From Xaviernesmea oryzae (lineage in GTDB: Bacteria; Pseudomonadota; Alphaproteobacteria; Rhizobiales; Rhizobiaceae), in the NCBI RefSeq assembly GCF_900177415.1, contig NZ_FXAF01000002.1:744001-808000 (forward strand): a DNA stretch of 64,000 bases, in the 5' to 3' direction. The first letter of the stretch is position 1; every line of letters starts with the position of its first letter. Position numbers and translations under genes: made by a program. A model generated the notes under the pieces. It saw nothing but the letters and a program-made list of their open reading frames with translations. It had not been told where the DNA came from and searched no databases. This document shows positions 1-8,671 of the stretch, one piece after another.

Positions 1-960
1 GTAGGTGAACAGCCCCGCCATGGGCACGAGCGTGCCGTCCGGCCCGGTTTCCGCGAACGCCGTAACGAGCCCTCGTGCGATCTCGTCGAGCTGGCTCTGG
101 AAGACGGGCGCTATCTGGTCGCGCAGTTGAAGCAGGGCCTGCAGCGAACCTTTCGCGGTCGTGTCTCCGCCCTGCCCTGCCTTCAGCGGAACACCGTCGA
201 TGGCAATGCCGTTGCCGGGTGTCGACGCATCGAAGCTGGCCGTCGGCTGAAAGGTCACCTTGCGCGGCACGGTCTCGAACAGCGTGGTGCCGTCCGACGT
301 GTAGAGAACCATGTCATTCCCGTCGCGGAGCGACGCGGTGACGCCGACGATCTCCGATATCTTCTTGAGCAGGCCGTCGCGGGTGTCGAGCGCGTCGTTG
401 GGATCGCCGCCGGTCGCCGTCAGGTTCTTGACCCGATCGTTCGCCTCCTGGAATTGGGAAAGCAGGGCATTGAGCTCGCCGACCTGGTTCCCGATCTCTT
501 CGTCAGCCTGCTTGCGCAGCCCCTGCAGCTTGTCGGAAGCGGTCTTCAGGCCCGCCGCAACATCCTGGGCGCTGGCAAGCACCGCAAGGCCGAGCCCGAT
601 GTCGTTGGCCTTGGCGGCGAAGGCATCGAGGTTGTTCTAGAGGGCGGCTATGAGCTTTGCGGGAGAAAATTCGTTGTCGTTTCCTCCCATCAGGTTCTTG
701 ATGGCGTTCAGCCCGTCGAGAAGCGTCCGCTGGCCGCTCGCGGCGGAAGAGCTCTCGATCGTCTGCCGCAGGAGCGCCGGATTGCCCGCCCTGACGATAT
801 CGCCCACCACCGCACCGTTGCCGCCAGCGACGATCGGGGCGGAGCGGCGGACATAATCCGGGTTCTGAGCATTCGCGAGGTTCTTCGCGACGACCACCGC
901 CTGCGTTCCCGTATTGCTGAGGATCGCCTGTGCGGTGGAAAGGGTCGATGACAACGACAT
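1..960 (-). pseudogene. flgK: flgK, flagellar hook-associated protein 1, with in-frame amber codon; 3' end outside window
   Basis: FlgK forms the junction between flagellar hook and filament. The start at 960 has an AGGAG ribosome site. The first 107 codons carry the N-terminal rod/hook pattern (LSSTLSTAQ, VAKNLANAQNPDY). Codon 108 (complement of 637-639) is TAG. The same frame then stays open for 212 codons to position 1 and continues to read as FlgK (for example DALDTRDGLLKKISEIVGV, then VLYTSDGTTLFETVPRKV). In rhizobial FlgK as I recall it the interrupted position is a glutamine, so one C-to-T change (CAG to TAG) explains the break. The gene is therefore either a recent nonsense pseudogene or a sequencing error. 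The real C-terminus lies beyond the left edge. Confidence 0.85.
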
Positions 961-1068
961 CTGGGCTCCTGATTGGTTGCGGGATCTCCGTGTCTGTGAA
1001 ATCCGAGGTACCGGGGATGTATCGCCTGGCGCCGGTCAAAGAGGTCGCCTGTTTTCTTCCAAGACTTC

Positions 1069-3639
1069 CTACCCGCGCCTGATCTGGGAAAGCGCCCACA
1101 GCGTATCGGCACTGATGCCGCCTCCCCCGCCGAGGAGTAGCGCTGCCGATGGCTGGGAAGAGCCGTATTCGAGGTCGTACATGATGGTGAACCGGTGCAC
1201 GAGCTTCGCGAGCTTGGCCGGATCCTTGAGGTCCTTCAGGTTGATGTGCTTCTCGACGACCTTCGCCTGCTTGTCGACATTGACGGAGCTGAACTCGCTC
1301 GGCAGGCTGAAGGTCACGCGGAAGAACTCGAGAAGCGCGTCGTCGCCAAGGATGCCGTAAGCGTCCGTGATCGTCGGAGCGACACGCTGAAAATAAAGCG
1401 CCAGGCGGACGCCCGGATTGTCTTCTCCCTGCTGCGTCTCCAGCACCTGGTTGAGATAGGCCTGCTCGGTCGCCATGACGCTTCCCATGTTTTGTGCGCC
1501 CGTGGCCTTATCGCGCGAGATGTTGCCCTGCCCGTCGAAATTGAAAGAACCCAGCATCTGCGCAAACCGCTTGTCGCTCTGCTGGTTGACGAAGCTCTTC
1601 GGATCGTTGAGATCGGACGAAAAGATCTTCTTCAGAAACTCGTCATTCACCGCCTTGGGGTCGAAACCATTGGCCGTGAGTACGATATCGACCAGTTTCC
1701 TGTCGGCAAGGAATTGGGAAAGCGTCTCCACTCTGGCGATGCGGTCCGTGTAATATTTCGATTCCTCCTCGGCCTGCTTGCGTGCCTCCTCCTTCTCGCT
1801 TTTGGTCAGAAAGCGCGTCTTTTCGACGATGTAGTCGCGAGCCGTCTGGGTGATGGCCGTCGAAGACTGCGCAAGCACCGGCGTCGTGACGCCACCCTTG
1901 GCAGTGAAGTTGAAGGCCTTGGCCAGCACCAGGAAACGTTCGTCCTTGAGCTGGTTGACATAGCTCTTCGGGTCCGAAAGGTCGCTCGTCAGAACCTTCT
2001 TGATGGCGAATTTCGACACCTCGGAAGGATCGATCCCAACCGCGCGAAGCGCCAGGGAATAGACGTTGCCGGTTTTCAGGAAATCGTCGAGCGATGCGAC
2101 GCTTGAAAGAGCGGTCTTATAGAGCCTGATCGCCTTCTGGTCCGCCTCTTCCTGTTTGTCGTCATACCTGCTCATGTAGAAGCGCGCGGTCCGGTCGGAC
2201 TGCTGCTGCGTCTGCGCCTGTCCGTTCACGCTTCCGTCGGCATTGAAGTTGAACGCTTCGTAGAGCTCCTTGTATTGGGGCCGCGCGTCGAGATTTTTCC
2301 CGACGATGTCGCCGGAATTGACGAGGATCTGCTCGATCGTGGCGGGGACGATGTAGGACTCGTTGAGATCGAAGGCGGAACGGATGTAGTCGAACAGCCG
2401 CTTGTCCTGCGACAGGTTGAGGTCTGCGATGCTCGTCGCGGTGGCAAGCCTCTGAATAGCATAATCCCGGATCATTTCGGCCTGCGTCTGGGTCAGACGC
2501 GGCTGCTTCATCAGATAGGCCGAAACCGTCTTGTCCAGCTTCTCGGCAGTCTGGGCGCCACCGGCCGGCACCGAGCCGTCGGCGTTGAACTGGAAATCCT
2601 CGACAAGGGCAAGGAACCTCTCGTTCGACGTTATCTCGGCCGTAAGACGCGTCTGCAGCGTTTTAAGCTCGGCCCTGCGCTGATCCGTCCTGTCCAGCGG
2701 CACGAGGCGCGCGTTCAGGTCGTCCAGGCGCGATTGGGAGCTTTCGAGGTTCGTCCGGTCGGTCTCCAGATTTTCCTTGAGGGCGTCCATCTCCTCCTGT
2801 TTCGCATCGATGAGTTCCTGAAGCTCGGTTTCGTCGCCTCCGTCCTCCAATTGCGCCCTGAGATCGGCAAGTTCGGCCTCCAGGGCAGCGATCTTCGTTT
2901 CCTTGGAGGCTATGGTCGCCCGCAGGCTTGTCACGGAGCCATCGAGGTTTCGCCGTTCGAGCAGATCGGCGTCTTCGCTCTTGGCGGCCGCGAGCGTGGC
3001 CTTGGCCTCCGTGGCAGCATTGCCCCAGGTCAGATTGTAATAGCTGTTCGGGTCGGCGAGGTCGCTGGTCAGCGCGCCGCGGAGGTCCTTGTAGATGAAG
3101 TACTTGCCGTCGATGCCGTAGGATTCGAACATGTAGTTCCGCAGACGCTCGTTCTGAAGAAACTGGTCGACGTTCTTCACTTGGGAGACCATCGCCTTGT
3201 AGTAGCGCGTCTCCTCCTTCGTATGTTCCGCAAAGGCCGAGATGCTCTGGTCGTAAAGCCCCAGAAGCTTGTCCCGCTGCGCTTCCGACTGGGCGATGCC
3301 CTGCGCCGACGTCGTCTTGCCGAAGTTGAAGGCGGCCGCGAAGTTCTTGTACCGGTCATCGGTCAGGCGGTTGGCATAGCTGTTCGCGTCGCTGAGATCG
3401 CTCTCCAGGACTTTCTTGATGAAGGCCTTCGCATAGATCATCTCCTCGAGGCCGTAGGCGGTCATCGCATAGGAATAGAGACGGTAGTCGGCGACGAACT
3501 CGTCGATCGTCCTCACCTTTCCGATATTCTGGCGATAGTATTCCGCGTCTCTCGCGACGGTCGCCTGTGTCGCGACGCGACCGAGGCTCTTTGCAATATC
3601 GCGGTTGACCAGATCGAAAGTCAGATAGGTCGATACCAT
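1069..3639 (-). CDS. DUF1217 repeat protein of the flagellar locus
   Basis: An 856-residue protein built from about six degenerate copies of the DUF1217 unit, with copies near residues 34-106, 145-352, 395-466, 503-577, 630-710 and 745-830. Each copy has a YY...I..V....FL lead, an A.GID/GFD turn, a KKVL.SDLSDP.SYVN core and a final F..AFNF. The second copy is split by an insertion of about 95 residues (240-335) rich in Glu, Lys, Leu and Asp with heptad character, predicted coiled coil. No signal peptide is evident. DUF1217 proteins occur in rhizobial flagellar clusters, but their biochemical role is not known to me. The gene lies 108 bp upstream of flgK on the same strand and is probably co-transcribed. 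The start at 3639 has GGAG about 9 bases upstream. Confidence 0.8.
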   Translation of the reverse strand: MVSTYLTFDLVNRDIAKSLGRVATQATVARDAEYYRQNIGKVRTIDEFVADYRLYSYAMTAYGLEEMIYAKAFIKKVLESDLSDANSYANRLTDDRYKNFAAAFNFGKTTSAQGIAQSEAQRDKLLGLYDQSISAFAEHTKEETRYYKAMVSQVKNVDQFLQNERLRNYMFESYGIDGKYFIYKDLRGALTSDLADPNSYYNLTWGNAATEAKATLAAAKSEDADLLERRNLDGSVTSLRATIASKETKIAALEAELADLRAQLEDGGDETELQELIDAKQEEMDALKENLETDRTNLESSQSRLDDLNARLVPLDRTDQRRAELKTLQTRLTAEITSNERFLALVEDFQFNADGSVPAGGAQTAEKLDKTVSAYLMKQPRLTQTQAEMIRDYAIQRLATATSIADLNLSQDKRLFDYIRSAFDLNESYIVPATIEQILVNSGDIVGKNLDARPQYKELYEAFNFNADGSVNGQAQTQQQSDRTARFYMSRYDDKQEEADQKAIRLYKTALSSVASLDDFLKTGNVYSLALRAVGIDPSEVSKFAIKKVLTSDLSDPKSYVNQLKDERFLVLAKAFNFTAKGGVTTPVLAQSSTAITQTARDYIVEKTRFLTKSEKEEARKQAEEESKYYTDRIARVETLSQFLADRKLVDIVLTANGFDPKAVNDEFLKKIFSSDLNDPKSFVNQQSDKRFAQMLGSFNFDGQGNISRDKATGAQNMGSVMATEQAYLNQVLETQQGEDNPGVRLALYFQRVAPTITDAYGILGDDALLEFFRVTFSLPSEFSSVNVDKQAKVVEKHINLKDLKDPAKLAKLVHRFTIMYDLEYGSSQPSAALLLGGGGGISADTLWALSQIRRG

Positions 3640-3709
3640 CGTAGCGATCTCCGGCGGAACATCCGTGTGTCAGCGACTTTCGCCGCTTGCCCATTGCCCA
3701 ACCACAGTA

Positions 3710-3722
3710 CGCAAGACTTGCG
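3710..3722. promoter_or_regulatory. Short inverted repeat in divergent promoter region
   Basis: The sequence cgcaag-a-cttgcg is a perfect 6-bp inverted repeat with a 1-bp spacer. It lies in the 256-bp region between the divergent DUF1217 gene and the response regulator gene. It may be an operator, but nothing identifies the protein that would bind. Confidence 0.25.
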
Positions 3723-3809
3723 ATCCGCCTCTGGCATCCCGATGAATCAGCCGACACGTCCCATTTCGCATGAACGGCCGCTTCGGTGTTTTTCGTGAAA
3801 GTTAAAAAA

Positions 3810-3826
3810 GTGTTTCCGAATTGTAA
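3810..3826 (+). promoter_or_regulatory. Shared 17-bp element, copy 1 (upstream of response regulator)
   Basis: The sequence gtgtttccgaattgtaa ends 69 bp before the response regulator start. A copy differing at one base lies upstream of the sensor kinase at 5084-5100, on the same strand and at a similar distance. This suggests a common control site, for example autoregulation by the regulator itself. A GTTAA motif lies just upstream at 3801. Confidence 0.45.
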
Positions 3827-3895
3827 CGGCACCAGGTCTGCCGCTACGAAGGAGTGGCGAACGCGTAAGGGGTATTCTAATGACTTACCAGCCCA

Positions 3896-4630
3896 ATGGG
3901 ATTCCCGGCCTTGAGTTCTGTTCCTCATATCCTGATCGTGGACGACAATGCGGAAATACGGTCGCTGCTGAAGGACTTTCTTCAGCGCCGCGGAATGCGC
4001 GTGTCGCTTGCCAAGGACGGTAACGAGCTCGCTCTCGAACTGGAGCGGACGAAACTCGACCTGATCGTGCTCGACATCATGCTGCCGGGAAGGACCGGGC
4101 TCGAGCTCTGCCAGGAAATCAGGCGGCGCTCGCGGATTCCGATCATCATGCTGACCGCCATGACGGATACGAGCGACCGGATCGTCGGGCTGGAGGTCGG
4201 CGCCGACGACTATATGTCCAAACCCTTCGACCCTCGCGAGCTTCTGGCGCGAATACGCGCCGTGCTTCGCCGCCACGGCGGCACCGCTCCCCCGGAACCG
4301 TCCGCCGCAGCCGCCGTCGTTCGGTTTGCCGGATGGACCCTGGATTTCGGCCGTCGCCGGCTCACCGACGCTGCCGGCGTTCGGGTGGAGCTGACGCGCG
4401 CGGAATTCAATCTGCTCGAAGCTCTCGTCGAGGCTTCCGGGCGCGTCCTCAGCAGGGAGCAGTTGATCGAGCGATGCGGCGGAAACGCCAGCCAGAGCTT
4501 CGACCGCAGCATAGACATCCTGGTCAGCCGGCTGAGGCGCAAGCTTGACGACAATCCCAAGGCGCCGTCGATGATCGAGACGGTGCGTGGCGGCGGCTAT
4601 CAATTCGTGGCGGATACGTGCCGCGACTAA
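3896..4630 (+). CDS. OmpR-family two-component response regulator
   Basis: A 244-residue cytoplasmic DNA-binding regulator. The receiver domain (about 10-125) has the acidic pocket D16-D17, phospho-acceptor D60 (LIVLDIMLPG), T87 and K109 (DDYMSKPF). The winged-helix domain (about 143-240) ends in the typical RGGGYQFV. The partner is presumably the EnvZ-like kinase encoded at 5186-6622. The ATG at 3896 lacks a good ribosome site. The better site (aggggt, 3868-3873) precedes an ATG at 3880 that is out of frame and opens only a 47-codon reading frame. The true start could also be TTG 3911. The 3' end overlaps the convergent small gene by 4 bp. Confidence 0.88.
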   Translation: MGFPALSSVPHILIVDDNAEIRSLLKDFLQRRGMRVSLAKDGNELALELERTKLDLIVLDIMLPGRTGLELCQEIRRRSRIPIIMLTAMTDTSDRIVGLEVGADDYMSKPFDPRELLARIRAVLRRHGGTAPPEPSAAAAVVRFAGWTLDFGRRRLTDAAGVRVELTRAEFNLLEALVEASGRVLSREQLIERCGGNASQSFDRSIDILVSRLRRKLDDNPKAPSMIETVRGGGYQFVADTCRD

Positions 4631-4995
4631 TCGGGATATTCCGGTTCGAAGTCGAAATTGGGCGCCAGTTCGACAAGCATCATCAGCGCCAGCATCGAAA
4701 TTCCTATGGCGACCGATCCCGCGACCAGATATCTGCGCCGCCTTCGCGCGATTGCGACGGCTTCCTCGGCATCGGCTGACGCGGCGATTTCGGAGATCAG
4801 CACCATCAACTCGGCCTCTTCGTCCGAGGGAACGAAGAACTCCGCGACTTTGCCATCCGCCTCGATCCGCAGATGTCCGCATGCACGCGGGTCAGCGGGG
4901 CTCTTCTTCCTCGAAAAGGCATTGTCGTTATGTCCGTGCCATCGCGTCCGGTTATGAAGCTTGCCGGTCCTCGTGTCCGGCGGTCTTTCAAACAT
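4627..4995 (-). CDS. Hypothetical single-pass membrane protein
   Basis: A 122-residue protein with no recognised family. It has a hydrophilic N-terminal part, then an Arg-rich stretch (ARRRRRY) followed by one strong membrane helix (YLVAGSVAIGISMLALMMLV) near the C-terminus and a short acidic tail (FEPEYPD). I chose the ATG at 4995 because a GGAG lies 6 bases upstream. A longer start at 5007 is possible. The gene lies on the opposite strand between the response regulator and sensor kinase genes and overlaps the regulator's stop by 4 bp, an unusual place for a structural gene. It may modulate the sensor kinase, but that is inference. Confidence 0.55.
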   Translation of the reverse strand: MFERPPDTRTGKLHNRTRWHGHNDNAFSRKKSPADPRACGHLRIEADGKVAEFFVPSDEEAELMVLISEIAASADAEEAVAIARRRRRYLVAGSVAIGISMLALMMLVELAPNFDFEPEYPD

Positions 4996-5083
4996 GATGC
5001 TCTCCATTCGCTGCCGTCCCGTTTGGAAGACGCGACGTTATCGCACGCAACGATCCGCAGCATTTTTCACCACCGTGCAAATC

Positions 5084-5100
5084 GTGTTTCCGGATTGTAA
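5084..5100 (+). promoter_or_regulatory. Shared 17-bp element, copy 2 (upstream of sensor kinase)
   Basis: The sequence gtgtttccggattgtaa matches copy 1 (3810-3826) at 16 of 17 positions and lies 85 bp before the chosen kinase start. It gives the kinase its own control region even though the two regulatory genes are separated by an antisense gene. Confidence 0.45.
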
Positions 5101-5185
5101 AAACCGGTGACGAGGTCGCTGACGAACGGCTGCGCGGATGGTATCGGCTGACATGGCATGGAGTTGCTGGAGGCATATCACGACT

Positions 5186-6622
5186 ATGCGCGATCTAGGG
5201 TGGTCTACTGCACGGCGTCTCATTCCACGGACGCTTCCGGCCTGGGTGCTGATCGTCCTGATCGCCGTCCTGCTCGTCTCGCAAACCAGCCTTTTCGTCA
5301 TCATGTCGCGTGACCGCGTGGCATCGAACGAGACCGTGGACTTCTACCGGATCAACGAAAGGGCTTTCTGGCTCGCCAAACTCATGACGCCGCTTTCGCC
5401 CGAGGAGCGCAAGCGCATCAGCGGCGAGCTGACGGACCCCACGGTCGTTCTGACCCTTTCTTCGTCACCCGGCGTCGCCCTGATCGCAGCCTCCAGCGAT
5501 CCCCTTGCCGAACTTGAGGATATCCTTTCCGCGCAGCTTTCGAGATTTGGCATAGAGGACGTCCGGGTTCGTCTCGAGGAACCGCAGCTGCCGGACGCCA
5601 CGGCGAGAAGGGCGCAGAACCCCGACCAGACCAGCGACGTGCAGGAAAACCTTTCGGAAATCGCCAGCGATTTTCTGAAGAGCCCGCGTTACCGGGTGTC
5701 GCTGAGGTTCCAGGACGACCAATGGCTGAACATCGTCACCCCCGTGACGCCGACGGGACCGCTTCTCTCGCCCGACAGCCTTCCCACGTATCTCGCCGTC
5801 AGCGCCTGCGTCGTGATGATTGCATTCTGGGCGGTGTGGCGCATCGCAGCTCCGTACCAGCTCCTTGAAGCAGCGGTCAGGAGGCTTGGAGACGATCTCA
5901 ACAGCCCGCCTCTGCCGGAGAAGGGCGGACGGGATTTCCGCAGCGCCGCCCGCGCGCTGAACCAGACACAGGCAAGGCTCCAGGAGCATTTCGAGGAAAG
6001 GGAGCTGCTCGCGGCGGCGCTCGCGCATGACCTGCGGACGCCTTTGACCAGGATGCGGCTGCGCCTCGCGCTGCTCCGGAACTCCTCGTTGAAGAAGGCC
6101 CTGGCGGAAGGCATCGCCGACATCGAGGAAACCGTCGAATCGGTGATCGGGCTGGCGAAACTGGGCGCCAATACCGAATCCATGGAGCTGATCGATCTAT
6201 GGAGCATGGCCGATGCGATCGCCGACGAATACGAGGAGGCGACCATGGAGCCTCTGAAGGGCGAGACACCACGTCTCATCTGCCTTGCGCCTCCGGTGGC
6301 ACTGCGGCGATCGATCCGGAATGTCGTCGAGAACGCGATCAAATATGGTCACAGCGCCAGGCTCGCGCTACGGCATGATGAGCGGCATGTCATCCTCGCG
6401 GTTATCGACGAAGGCCCGGGCATCGGGGATGCGGAAATCGACCGGGTATTCAAGCCGTTCATCAGGCTCGAGCAGTCGCGGAACCGGGAAACGGGCGGCT
6501 CTGGCTTGGGCCTGACCATCGCGCGAAATCTCATCCGCAAGCTCGGAGGCGAGATTTCGCTCAGAAACAATCCCGGCGGCGGACTGGAGGCGAGGCTCAT
6601 CCTCCCGCGCCCTGCGACGTGA
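5186..6622 (+). CDS. EnvZ-type sensor histidine kinase
   Basis: An inner-membrane kinase of 478 residues. It has two membrane helices (about 19-40 and 201-220) enclosing a periplasmic sensor domain, then a HAMP-like linker. The HisKA box is LAHDLRTPLTRMRLR with phospho-acceptor about H281. The HATPase domain has an N box (RNVVENAIKYG), a G1 box (DEGPGIG) and a G2 box (GGSGLGL). The ATG at 5186 has GGAGG 11 bases upstream. An in-frame ATG at 5138 would add 16 residues but has no ribosome site. It pairs by strand and proximity with the OmpR-type regulator. The stimulus cannot be read from the sequence. The gene lies between flagellar and TRAP-transporter genes, so it could serve either. Confidence 0.87.
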   Translation: MRDLGWSTARRLIPRTLPAWVLIVLIAVLLVSQTSLFVIMSRDRVASNETVDFYRINERAFWLAKLMTPLSPEERKRISGELTDPTVVLTLSSSPGVALIAASSDPLAELEDILSAQLSRFGIEDVRVRLEEPQLPDATARRAQNPDQTSDVQENLSEIASDFLKSPRYRVSLRFQDDQWLNIVTPVTPTGPLLSPDSLPTYLAVSACVVMIAFWAVWRIAAPYQLLEAAVRRLGDDLNSPPLPEKGGRDFRSAARALNQTQARLQEHFEERELLAAALAHDLRTPLTRMRLRLALLRNSSLKKALAEGIADIEETVESVIGLAKLGANTESMELIDLWSMADAIADEYEEATMEPLKGETPRLICLAPPVALRRSIRNVVENAIKYGHSARLALRHDERHVILAVIDEGPGIGDAEIDRVFKPFIRLEQSRNRETGGSGLGLTIARNLIRKLGGEISLRNNPGGGLEARLILPRPAT

Positions 6623-6629
6623 CGCTGGC

Positions 6630-6655
6630 CCTTTCCTGTGCCACAGCCAAAGGGT
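6630..6655. terminator. Possible bidirectional terminator hairpin
   Basis: An imperfect hairpin with CCCTTT pairing with AAAGGG and an inner CTGT/ACAG stem. It lies in the 109-bp gap between the convergent kinase and TRAP permease genes. There is no strong T-run, so the call rests on position and pairing. Confidence 0.35.
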
Positions 6656-6731
6656 TACCCGTCAGCTGCGGCCGCAATGCTCGGATCAGCGCGCAGCTAT
6701 CCGGCCGGCGAACATCGCCCGACCGCCTGTT

Positions 6732-8597
6732 TCAGAGAAACGCCGTCGAGAAGATCGGGAAGACCGCGATCAATACGAGGCCGACGAGCAATGCGCCGAT
6801 ATACGGCCAGATCGCCTTCATCGCCTCGTCCGGCGACACGCCGCCGATCTTGCAGGCGATGTAGAAGCCGATGCCGATCGGCGGCGCGATCAGGCCGATA
6901 TTCATCGCGGTGACGACCACCATCGAATAATGCACGTCGTTGATGTCGAGCGTCTTGGCGATCGGGAACATGATCGGCGCCATCAGTACGATCGCCGGCA
7001 GGCCTTCCAGCACGCAGCCGAGCACCATGAAGATCGCCACCGTCACCGCCATGAAGGTGAGCCAGCCGCCCGGAAGCCCCGTGACGGCCTGGGCCAGCTG
7101 GAAGGCGAAACCGGTCTGGGTGAGCGCCCAGGCCATGGCCGACGCACAGCCGAGGATCATCAGGATGGCGCCCGACAACGCGGCCGTCTCGACCAGCATG
7201 CCGTAGAGCTTCTTCAGGCTGATGCCGCCATAGAGCGTCGCGCCGATGATGAGCGCGTAGAGTACGGCGATGGTGGAGACTTCCGTCGCCGTCGCCACGC
7301 CACCGCCGACCGCGCTGCGGATGAGGAAGGGCAGAAGCAGGGCCGGCGCGGCGACGATCACCGCCTTGCGGATCGTCCCGAAGGAGGCGCGCCTGACGCC
7401 TTCCATCGATTCGTGCCTCGATTTCCAGCGCGCCAGAACCGCAAGCGCCAGCAGCAGCACCATGGCGATCGCGAAACCGGAGGTGAACAGGCCGGCGATC
7501 GAGACCCCCGCCGTCGAGCCAAGCACGATCAGCACGATCGAGGGCGGCACGGTCTCGGCCATGGCAGCGCCCGTCGCCAGCAGCGCGATCATTTCCGGCG
7601 GCTTGTGGCCGCGCCGCTTCATTTCCGGAAAGAGCGCCGGCGCGACCGTCGCCATGTCGGACACCTTCGAGCCGGAAATGCCGGAGACCAGGAACATGGA
7701 GCCGAGCAGGACATAGGACATGCCGGCGCGGACATGACCGAGCAGCGAGGCGAGCACTTCGACGATCGCCTTGCCCATGCCGGTGGCGTCGAGAACGCAG
7801 CCGAGCAGCACGAAGATCGGCACGGACAGCAGGATGATGCTCGACATGCCCTCGTCCATGCGGCCGACGATGACGAAGATCGGCACGGAACTGGTGAAGG
7901 TGAGGAAAGACAGCGCGCCAAGGCCGAAACAGAAGGCGATCGGAACGCCCATCGCAAGCAGGATGCCGACCCCGAACACGAGGAACAGGACGATGTTCCA
8001 GTTGCCGAGGAACGCAAGCGCCGGCTTCAGTGCGAAGAGCAGACCGCCGACGGCGCCGACCAGCACCGCCGCGCCGAGCAGCATGCGGGCATTGCCGACC
8101 CGGACGCCGTGGAGAATGACGATCGCCAGCATCAGCCCGAGGCCGACCGGCAGCGCCGAAGCGCGCCAGCTCATCGGGATCAGCAGGGCCGCCGAGGTGA
8201 CGTAGCTTTCCTCGATCGCATAATCGATCGCCGGATAGAGGAGGCTCCCCAGGAAGACTGCCGTCAGCAGCAGGCCGACCGTGGTGACGAACTTCTGCTT
8301 CCGTTCGCTGATGAGATGCAGGAAGACCGTCAGCCGGAGGTGTTCGTGCCGGTCGATGGCGATCGCCGATCCCAGCATGGCGAGCCAGAGGAAGGCGAGA
8401 GACGCCGTCTCGTCGCCCCAGATGATCGGCGAGGAAAAGACATAGCGTGCCGTCACGCCGATCAGCAGGATCGCGATGATGAAGGTGAGCAGCGCCGCAC
8501 AGGTCATCTCCACCGGCCGCATCCACAGCGAGCCGGGCGCCGATTGCTGCAGCTCCATCAGCGGCAGGTCGTCGAGCACTTCGGAATTCATTGCCAT
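6732..8597 (-). CDS. Fused TRAP transporter permease (DctQ-DctM)
   Basis: A 621-residue inner-membrane protein that carries both membrane subunits of a tripartite ATP-independent (TRAP) importer. The N-terminal part (about 25-180) is the small DctQ subunit with four helices (IIWGDETASLAFLWLAMLG is typical). The part from about 200 on is the large DctM subunit, with GSKVSDMATVAP and NIGLIAPPIGIGFY. The start at 8597 has a GGGGAGG site. It works with the periplasmic binding protein encoded divergently at 9833. By context the substrate is a sugar acid feeding the RuBisCO-like protein and kinase downstream. Expression is probably controlled by the LacI-type regulator encoded just upstream. Confidence 0.9.
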   Translation of the reverse strand: MAMNSEVLDDLPLMELQQSAPGSLWMRPVEMTCAALLTFIIAILLIGVTARYVFSSPIIWGDETASLAFLWLAMLGSAIAIDRHEHLRLTVFLHLISERKQKFVTTVGLLLTAVFLGSLLYPAIDYAIEESYVTSAALLIPMSWRASALPVGLGLMLAIVILHGVRVGNARMLLGAAVLVGAVGGLLFALKPALAFLGNWNIVLFLVFGVGILLAMGVPIAFCFGLGALSFLTFTSSVPIFVIVGRMDEGMSSIILLSVPIFVLLGCVLDATGMGKAIVEVLASLLGHVRAGMSYVLLGSMFLVSGISGSKVSDMATVAPALFPEMKRRGHKPPEMIALLATGAAMAETVPPSIVLIVLGSTAGVSIAGLFTSGFAIAMVLLLALAVLARWKSRHESMEGVRRASFGTIRKAVIVAAPALLLPFLIRSAVGGGVATATEVSTIAVLYALIIGATLYGGISLKKLYGMLVETAALSGAILMILGCASAMAWALTQTGFAFQLAQAVTGLPGGWLTFMAVTVAIFMVLGCVLEGLPAIVLMAPIMFPIAKTLDINDVHYSMVVVTAMNIGLIAPPIGIGFYIACKIGGVSPDEAMKAIWPYIGALLVGLVLIAVFPIFSTAFL

Positions 8598-8671
8598 ATT
8601 GTCCTCCCCGACGGCGGTCTCGGCGCCATCGTCTCCTCGAAACTCAAACTAAAGGTACGGTACGGCGCTGC

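Noticed and set aside
2275..3798. 507-codon open frame on the plus strand over the DUF1217 gene
   Set aside because: It has no recognisable domain and no ribosome site. The opposite strand has repeated DUF1217 units that explain the sequence.
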